This document shows positions 59,088 through 64,000 of a stretch of DNA of 64,000 nucleotides, piece after piece. This DNA is from Duganella qianjiadongensis. Its GTDB lineage: Bacteria; Pseudomonadota; Gammaproteobacteria; Burkholderiales; Burkholderiaceae_D. A program made the translations under genes and the position numbers. The notes below the pieces were generated by a model. It was not told the origin of the DNA. It worked only from the letters and a program-made list of their open reading frames with translations, and ran no database searches. Where the stretch lies: NCBI RefSeq assembly GCF_009857915.1, contig NZ_WWCM01000012.1, positions 90,831-154,830 on the forward strand, in the 5' to 3' direction. Each line of letters starts with the position of its first letter. The stretch's first letter is position 1.

Positions 59088-59468
59088 TTATCGTCTGGAT
59101 GGCGCATCCGCTGACTGTTGCGATTCCGGGCATTCGTTAGTCCAATCGACGACTTTCATGTATTTTACTTTTTCGCCGATGGTGTACACCGTTAGGCATT
59201 GATCGTCACGCTTGTAGCGCATGATACAGTTCGAATAATCGATGCTGCATGAGTCAAACTCTCTAATATTCAGTTTGGCAAGTTCATGTTCAACTCCCAT
59301 CAGGGAATAGTGATCGTCAGCATGGACGTGAATAGGCTTCCATTTCTGCTGAATAAGTAGCTTACGTGCTGCACTGAAAGGCATGTCTTTATGCAGTGTG
59401 AGAGGAGTTCCTGTCGCTAATAGTGGGATGAGAGACGCAAGGGAAAGTATTTTTCGGACCGTGATCAT
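59088..59468 (-). CDS. small exported cysteine-containing protein, candidate lysozyme immunity protein
   Basis: The product is 126 residues with a signal peptide (MITVRKILSLASLIPLLATGTP). Four Cys are in the mature part (DSC, YSNC, DQC, NEC), enough for two disulfides. I do not recognise the family. It overlaps the lysozyme gene by four bases and lies directly downstream of it, with a PAAR gene upstream. A periplasmic protein next to a cell-wall-degrading type VI effector is the usual immunity position. The base composition is less G+C-rich than the main chromosome. Confidence 0.6.
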   Translation of the reverse strand: MITVRKILSLASLIPLLATGTPLTLHKDMPFSAARKLLIQQKWKPIHVHADDHYSLMGVEHELAKLNIREFDSCSIDYSNCIMRYKRDDQCLTVYTIGEKVKYMKVVDWTNECPESQQSADAPSRR

Positions 59469-60067
59469 TTCACGCTACCTCCTGAACTCTTGTAGTCGGA
59501 CTCGAATTTTTCAAAAGAGACGGATCGTTGCTTTGGATAGCGGCCAGTCTTACCCTTTCCTCTGGGGAGAGCAGACCATCGATGCGACGCTTCTTCTAAT
59601 GCGGCATTGATGTCGCCGGATTGGATACTATCGATGACCCTTATAGTTCGGAGAATTTCTACCGCGATAAGGTCTTGAGTTTCGGGTGTGAAATCGTTCA
59701 ATCCCATTTGTCCGCCCATCTCACGCCAAGTTTCAATATTTTCCTGATACATTCCTGCGGCCGTTGTCTTACCTCCAAATCCAGGTCCAGGATGAGTGGA
59801 GTAATTGGTGAAACGCCAAGGATCGTTTTTCTTGCCTTTTATGGCACCGAACATGAAGTCATAGCCACCGCCCTCCGCTTCAGCAATTGCCTTCAGAAAC
59901 GCCCAAACGTTCGTGTTCTTGAGCAGGATTCGATTCTCTGCCAGTCGTCGCTCCCTGCAGAGATCTATTTTGACAGGCTTAGCTTCTGCATCTTCCTTTG
60001 GCGTTGTATTCCGGGTTGTTCGATGATGCAGGATGCGGCCGGATGGAGAGGTCACTGTTGAAGGCAT
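59465..60067 (-). CDS. lambda-R-like (GH104) muramidase, probable type VI effector
   Basis: The product is 200 residues without a signal peptide. From residue 55 it aligns with the lambda endolysin R/GH104 pattern: catalytic Glu in AIAEAEGGGYDF (about E65), then NYSTHPG, GKTTAAGMYQENIETWREM, GLNDFTPETQDLIAVEILR and SALPRGKGK. It would cleave the glycan strand of peptidoglycan. The first 50 residues are a charged segment. It is nine bases downstream of the PAAR gene and overlaps the candidate immunity gene, so delivery by a type VI spike is more likely than phage lysis. No holin or spanin is present. Confidence 0.8.
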   Translation of the reverse strand: MPSTVTSPSGRILHHRTTRNTTPKEDAEAKPVKIDLCRERRLAENRILLKNTNVWAFLKAIAEAEGGGYDFMFGAIKGKKNDPWRFTNYSTHPGPGFGGKTTAAGMYQENIETWREMGGQMGLNDFTPETQDLIAVEILRTIRVIDSIQSGDINAALEEASHRWSALPRGKGKTGRYPKQRSVSFEKFESDYKSSGGSVK

Positions 60068-60076
60068 ATGCTTATC

Positions 60077-60592
60077 CTATAGGTAAATTTCGATGGGCTT
60101 TGATTCGGTAAACGTTGAAATAAGATGTGTATGTCCATTTGCATCCGTGGTGCCAAACTCAAGTTCCCCGTCTGTCGTTCTTAATGCATATTCTGTATTG
60201 ATCAAAAGTTCACCAGTATCTCCATCGAACAGAATGTACCTGTCGTCAAATATCGCTGCCTTGTTTGAAGTTCGATCCATGGGCGCACTAGCGCTGGTGG
60301 CAGAAATGGCGATAGTTTGATACCTGACGAACTGCACCGGTAATAGTCTGGGAGGGATTAGGCATCCGCAGTTGCATAGATCGTCTTCCAACGCAATTTT
60401 CTTGCCGTTCCAAGTCTCTGCAATTCGCGGCCCGGTACACATAATTTTTCCTTGCGATTTGCATGCAGGGCAGAAGATGGCATCGCCCTCAAGAGCTATT
60501 TTGCTTCCGTGAATACTGCCGTTGCTACTCGCGGTGATTACCTTGCCACCTGCGCTAGTTGATGCACCCAAAGTGATCGTATGGCGTTTCAT
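60077..60592 (-). CDS. PAAR-domain spike protein with C-terminal extension
   Basis: The product is 171 residues. The N-terminal PAAR repeat region (MKRHTITLGASTSAGGKVITASSNG, IALEGDAIFCPAC, IALEDDLCNCGC) has the usual Cys positions. A further 75 residues (FDDRYILFDGDTGELLINTEYALRTTDG and on) look like the transthyretin-like extension seen on many PAAR proteins. PAAR caps the VgrG spike of the type VI system and carries effectors. The ATG at 60592 has GAGGAA upstream; a longer frame to 60631 adds residues without PAAR character. No VgrG gene is in the window. Confidence 0.82.
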   Translation of the reverse strand: MKRHTITLGASTSAGGKVITASSNGSIHGSKIALEGDAIFCPACKSQGKIMCTGPRIAETWNGKKIALEDDLCNCGCLIPPRLLPVQFVRYQTIAISATSASAPMDRTSNKAAIFDDRYILFDGDTGELLINTEYALRTTDGELEFGTTDANGHTHLISTFTESKPIEIYL

Positions 60593-61004
60593 CTCGATTC
60601 CTCTCACGCAATGAGTATGGGGGGCGGACAAGATTCAGGAAATCATTTTGAATAGCGCAAAAACTTCAAAATTGCGCGAGCGCAAGAAGACTGCGTGGCG
60701 CCGACAAATTGAGTAGGGACTAACAGTGATTACGATGCGTGCTTTATCTATGCTCATCCTACGGACTGGTATGTATCGGTGGGGCTGGAGGAACAGCGCG
60801 ATGTAATTGGGTAGTCGATAGAAATTGCATATTAGCACTATCAACGTAGCCCACTGGATATGCAGGCTGCGTGTCTGAAGTTGTATTTACGGCGCGGAGG
60901 AGGGGGGCAATTCTTGGCCTCGCCGCAAATTACTTGATGCTGTTGCAAGCCATTTATTGCTATACTTTATGCAAATTTTCCTTAAATACAACTGAGAAAA
61001 TCAC
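60593..61004. other. intergenic region before the TIR locus
   Basis: About 410 bases of lower G+C lie between the minus-strand PAAR gene and the plus-strand TIR gene. One 69-codon minus-strand frame (60635-60844) lacks a ribosome binding site and family features. A TATACT box (60961-60966) could serve the first TIR gene, but its -35 is unclear. Nothing else was recognised. Confidence 0.5.
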
Positions 61005-61502
61005 ATGCCAATTTTGCAGTCAGACCTCGCTCGCGCTTCCTCGAGAGGCGTCATCCGTAAGAGTGTTGTCCGTTCTGGGCAGCCCACTGCGTTCCTTTGC
61101 CATTCCCACTTGGATCGCGCGCTTGCCGAAGGGCTCCAGACTTTGCTTCACGAGGCCGGGTGGGAGGTCTACATCGATTGGCAGGATGCCGAAATGCCAG
61201 CGTCACCTAATCGAGTGACCGCAGGTCGTATCCAAAGCCGCATTGTGTCCGCAGATTGGTTCTTGTTTCTTGCGACTGCGAACTCGACGGCATCAAGGTG
61301 GTGTCCGTGGGAAATCGGTTATGCAGACGGTAAGAAGCCTTTGGGGCGTATTGCGGTGATCCCAACCACCGATACTTCGGGAAGGCATCACGGGAACGAA
61401 TATTTGCAACTGTATCAGCAGATTACGCCGGCCGACGTTGGCGGCCTAGCGCTGTTCCCAGCAGGGCAAAACACTGGTGGGAGTTTTGTTAAAAACTTAT
61501 AA
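61005..61502 (+). CDS. TIR-domain protein 1
   Basis: The product is 165 residues. After a short leader the TIR fold begins (TAFLCHSHLDRALAEGLQTLLHEAGWEVYIDWQDAEMP). The catalytic-type Glu sits in W-x-x-x-E (SRWCPWEIGYADG, E103). Such bacterial TIR proteins cleave NAD or make cyclic ADP-ribose-like signals in phage defence. No effector domain is attached. It is first of three TIR genes on the same strand. GAGAAAA is a weak ribosome binding site before the ATG. Confidence 0.82.
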   Translation: MPILQSDLARASSRGVIRKSVVRSGQPTAFLCHSHLDRALAEGLQTLLHEAGWEVYIDWQDAEMPASPNRVTAGRIQSRIVSADWFLFLATANSTASRWCPWEIGYADGKKPLGRIAVIPTTDTSGRHHGNEYLQLYQQITPADVGGLALFPAGQNTGGSFVKNL

Positions 61503-61599
61503 CAGTTAGTACTTCTCGTGCACAACTGTGTGGGCTTTCTTGCCTCATCAGGTGCGCCATGATTCAGCAGTTGAGTTATTTCAATTTATCGGAGACCTG

Positions 61600-62742
61600 A
61601 TGGCCCTTTAAGAACTCGCAGTCTTGGGTGCGCCAACTGTTGAACAGATCGCAAAGTTTCAGGAATTGTTACAGGCCGCGTGCAGTCAGTTTCAACTCGA
61701 GTTGGGACAAGATATAGCGTTGACCATCCAGCCGGAAGAATTCCGGCCTGATAGCAGAGCCGCAGCTGCCGCGATCTTTTTTGGCGGCATCAACTCGGTA
61801 AACTTGGACATAGCGAAGGTCATCGACTTTGACGCGATGACAGTTTTACCGATTGCGTCTAGTGATGCTGCGGTAATGACCGAAATCCCGCCCCCGTTGC
61901 GCCGTTTGAACTGTCTGTTTGCGGATAAGGTGACACCAGAGCGAATCTTCCATGCACTTCTCGAATGTGTCGGTCTTCTGCCTCGGCAAAGGCGGGTATT
62001 CATCAGCTACAGACGAAATGAGGCAACTCCATCAGCGGTGCAGCTTTTTGCTGAATTGTCGTCACGGCAGTTCGAGGTCTTCCTTGATACACAAGGTATT
62101 GGTCCGGCAGTGGATTTTCAGGAAACTCTATGGCATCAACTATGTGATGTTGACGTACTGGTGATGTTGGAAACACCGGGATATTTCGAGAGTCGATGGA
62201 CAAGCGCGGAATACGGACGGGCATTGGCAAAAGGAATTGGTGTTTTGCGAATTCAATGGCCGGACACGACGCCATCGATTCACACCGGTACAGCAAGCTT
62301 GGTTGAAGTTGTCCCCGAAGAACTCGATGTTGTAGGACAATTTGCGCAATCCGCTATTGATAGGATTTGCTCGCAGCTGGAGGATGTCCGAAGCCTTAGT
62401 CATGCCACAAGGCATCTAAGCATGGTGACTGCGGTTCAGGATGCAGTTCAGCAAGTAGAGGGGAAATTTGACGGTATCGGAGCTAATCGTACGTTACATT
62501 TAACCTTGCGGTCCGGCCGAAAGCTGATGGTGCAACCTACGATTGGAGTTCCGACGTCGACCATTTTGCAAGAGACGTTCGAGCGGGCCGGACCGGATGA
62601 AAGTGCGATTGTCTATGATCACTTTGGTTTGAAGCGTAGCTGGCAATCTCATATGAATTGGTTGGCGCAGAAGGTTCCCGGCGCTAGATGGATTAAGAAA
62701 ACTGATGCCGCTTGGGATCTTGGCGGCTGGGAGGCAACCTAA
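61600..62742 (+). CDS. TIR-domain protein 2, with an in-frame stop at codon 4
   Basis: The best start is ATG 61600 behind GGAG, but the fourth codon is TAA (61609-61611); the frame is then open to 62742. Read through, the N terminus would be MAL-stop-ELAVLGAPTVEQIAKF, a natural-looking start. Without it, translation could begin at TTG 61624 (372 residues). Counted from there, residues 1-120 are an alpha/beta domain of unknown type and 123-245 a TIR domain (RVFISYRRNEATPSAVQLFAELS, W-x-x-x-E in SRWTSAEYG, E196). About 130 C-terminal residues with a beta-rich segment (LHLTLRSGRKLMVQPTIG) follow. Its stop overlaps the SLOG ATG by one base. Confidence 0.72.
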
Positions 62743-63320
62743 TGCGCCGCATATTTCTGTCCACAAGCATTCCGCAACCAGGTCGTGGAGACTATCACCT
62801 GACCGCGAATCCCTTTTTGATTCAGTTTGCCGTCCGAGAGTTATTAACCGTCTGCCTTGGGCGACGATTGCTGGTTTGGGGAGGGCATCCCGCCATTACC
62901 CCGATGGTCTGGGCAGTATGTGAGGAACTAGGGGTTGAGTACTCCAAGGCCGTTACGCTTTACCAAAGTAAGTTATTTACCGAATATTTCCCGGATGAAA
63001 ATAAGCGCTTTGGAAATGTTGTGCTGACTGACGCTGTTGATGGCGATGAGGCGCAAAGCCTCTTACGGATGCGCACCGAAATGCTGTCTGGTACGTTCGA
63101 AGCAGCAGTGTTCGTCGGGGGGATGGATGGGGTTGTTGCTGAGTTTGCTATGTTTCAGAAAATGCATCCGAAAGCAAAGGTGTTGGCCCTTCGATTGCCC
63201 GGCGGCGCTGCGTTAACTTTAGCGGATCAGATGGGGCAAGCTGAGAATCGCATTGACTTTGCGCGAATGTTTCACGAAGAGTTGGGCATATCGGCGACCG
63301 AGAAACGAGATCAGATTTAA
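62742..63320 (+). CDS. SLOG-like nucleotide-sensing protein of the TIR locus
   Basis: The product is 192 residues. Rossmann-like features are RRIFLSTSIPQ, RRLLVWGGHPAITP (the P-loop-like G-G-H-P turn) and FVGGMDGVVAEFAMF (residues 125-138), which resembles the LOG/SLOG signature G-G-x-G-T-x-x-E. SLOG domains bind or process nucleotide signals, as in ThsA of Thoeris. Here the domain stands alone with no attached effector. The ATG 62742 shares its A with the TIR2 stop and has GGGAGG upstream, so the two are coupled. The classification rests on motifs recalled from the family. Confidence 0.62.
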   Translation: MRRIFLSTSIPQPGRGDYHLTANPFLIQFAVRELLTVCLGRRLLVWGGHPAITPMVWAVCEELGVEYSKAVTLYQSKLFTEYFPDENKRFGNVVLTDAVDGDEAQSLLRMRTEMLSGTFEAAVFVGGMDGVVAEFAMFQKMHPKAKVLALRLPGGAALTLADQMGQAENRIDFARMFHEELGISATEKRDQI

Positions 63321-63396
63321 TGGCTGAAGGGCTCACCTCGCTTTGTTGCAAGGCTGCGTCGATCGAATCATTGTAGATTTTTATTCGGAGAAACAA

Positions 63397-63837
63397 ATGG
63401 CAAGGAAGGTCTTTTTCAGCTTTAAATACGAAGATGTGACCCGCGCAATGGTTGTTCGCAATAGTGCGATCACCAAGGGTAAAGAAGCCGCTGGCTTTAT
63501 CGATAAGGCGGAATTCGAAGAAGTGAAACGAAAAGGTAAACAAGCCATCAAGAACTGGATTGACGAACAGATGAAAGGAACTTCTGTCACCGTCGTTCTG
63601 GTAGGCGAGAAGACCTGCGATAGCGAGTGGGTCGCGTATGAAATCGAGCAAAGCAAACTTCGTGGTAACGGCTTGCTTGGAATTGACATCAGCAAGATTA
63701 AAGACTTTAACGGCAACACGACTGAACGTTGCGGTGAACTTCCTGCTGGCTATGATTTCTATCGTTGGAATGCTGACGACGGGTTTACAAATTTGGGCGA
63801 TTGGGTGGAGAAGGCTGCCAAGGCCGCCGGGAAATAA
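63397..63837 (+). CDS. TIR-domain protein 3, ThsB-like
   Basis: The product is 146 residues. The start MARKVFFSFKYEDVTRAMVVRNSAITKG and the segment TSVTVVLVGEKTCDSEWVAYEIEQS belong to the MTH538/DUF1863-type TIR group that includes ThsB of Thoeris. W-x-x-x-E is present (W78, E82). ThsB makes an NAD-derived signal after phage recognition. It lies 76 bases after the SLOG gene behind its own CGGAG site. No ThsA-like effector gene is seen before the window ends. Confidence 0.85.
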   Translation: MARKVFFSFKYEDVTRAMVVRNSAITKGKEAAGFIDKAEFEEVKRKGKQAIKNWIDEQMKGTSVTVVLVGEKTCDSEWVAYEIEQSKLRGNGLLGIDISKIKDFNGNTTERCGELPAGYDFYRWNADDGFTNLGDWVEKAAKAAGK

Positions 63838-63875
63838 AGCGGACGATTTGAAAACTTGCCTCCGAGTGTTCTGGC

Positions 63876-64000
63876 GAGCCTGTCAGAATTTTTGTGTGAA
63901 TCCGGGGTCATGAAATAATACCGAAAGGGATTTTCCATGACCGACGTAATGACCACTAAGAAGCCAAAAACCAAGAAGCAGTACCCGTTTCCCGTTGAAC
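63876..64000 (+). mobile_element. possible left end of an IS256-like insertion sequence
   Basis: The stretch GAGCCTGTCAGAATTTTTG-TGTGA at 63876-63899 resembles, from memory, the terminal repeats of IS256-family elements (cTGTCAnnATTTnTGTGTnA type). A frame opens 38 bases later. The other end is outside the window, so this is a suggestion only. Confidence 0.3.
63937..64000 (+). CDS. start of an unidentified gene, possibly a transposase
   Basis: ATG 63937 has AAAGGGA six bases upstream. The 21 visible codons read MTDVMTTKKPKTKKQYPFPV and then E, a basic start that continues beyond the window. The position behind a TGTCAGAA-type end hints at an IS256-family transposase. Too little is visible to assign a function, and a further gene of the TIR locus is an equal possibility. 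Confidence 0.5.
   Translation, partial: MTDVMTTKKPKTKKQYPFPVE

Noticed and set aside
59465..60067. Lysozyme gene as part of a prophage
   Set aside because: No holin, spanin, integrase or structural phage gene is nearby, and the PAAR gene directly upstream gives a better explanation.
60635..60844. A 69-codon minus-strand frame upstream of the PAAR gene
   Set aside because: It has no ribosome binding site, no family features and odd residue composition; it is treated as non-coding.
1..64000. CRISPR arrays, tRNA and rRNA genes
   Set aside because: Gaps were read for regular repeat-spacer patterns and cloverleaf-like sequences; none was recognised. A dedicated tRNA search was not possible here.

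Overview
The window is a high-G+C stretch of a Gram-negative chromosome. It has four TonB-dependent receptors, paired flavin-dependent halogenase genes, SapC, a PsiF-repeat protein and a DUF3016 protein. This suggests a betaproteobacterium of the Oxalobacteraceae (Massilia/Duganella type). That placement rests on gene content and codon style only; there is no rRNA to confirm it. I found no tRNA, rRNA or CRISPR array.

Layout. 1-8.5 kb holds household and envelope genes: the start of a response regulator, a DUF3016 protein, a thioesterase, a dienelactone hydrolase, an M28 peptidase and an SDR. Three small exported low-complexity proteins follow, behind a 10-bp-phased GTAA repeat, and then a DEAD-box helicase with two DbpA RNA-binding domains. 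8.8-10.6 kb encodes a TnsB/Mu-type transposase relative that appears to lack all three catalytic acidic residues. 10.9-16 kb is an operon behind a sigma-54 promoter: Tat-exported flavin amine oxidase, c-type cytochrome, exported RidA and a TonB receptor. 16-22.9 kb is mixed: two hydrolases, a MazG-type pyrophosphatase, two GIN-domain proteins, a GGDEF/EAL protein and a PsiF-repeat protein.

23-36.8 kb is a carbohydrate-uptake region. It has a TonB receptor, two halogenase-family proteins, SapC, a cupin-like protein, a GH16 glucanase, a polysaccharide deacetylase, a LacI regulator and a second receptor. Three near-identical palindromes (TGGAAA-NN-TTTCCA type) lie before the first receptor, the GH16 gene and the deacetylase, so one LacI protein probably controls them. 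36.8-47.3 kb has a DUF2058 protein, a chemotaxis receptor, a gtrABC-like glycosylation cassette, an exported ACT-domain protein, a GlcG/HbpS protein, a small beta-barrel and an M16 peptidase.

47.3-59 kb is a divergent arginine-related locus. On the minus strand are a TonB receptor, a YfcC transporter and an N-succinyl-amino-acid racemase/OSBS-family enzyme. On the plus strand are an exported cyanophycinase, an exported M20 amidohydrolase, a desuccinylase/aspartoacylase-family protein, an ArgR-type AraC/GlxA regulator and arginine N-succinyltransferase. The shared intergenic region carries two oppositely oriented tandem 21-bp sites that fit the Pseudomonas ArgR pattern TGTCGC-N8-AA-N5.

59-64 kb is visibly less G+C-rich and looks acquired. 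It holds a PAAR protein, a lambda-R-like (GH104) lysozyme and a small exported cysteine-rich protein, read as a type VI effector-immunity set. After that come three TIR-domain genes and a SLOG-like gene (a Thoeris-related candidate defence locus), and then what may be the left end of an insertion sequence.
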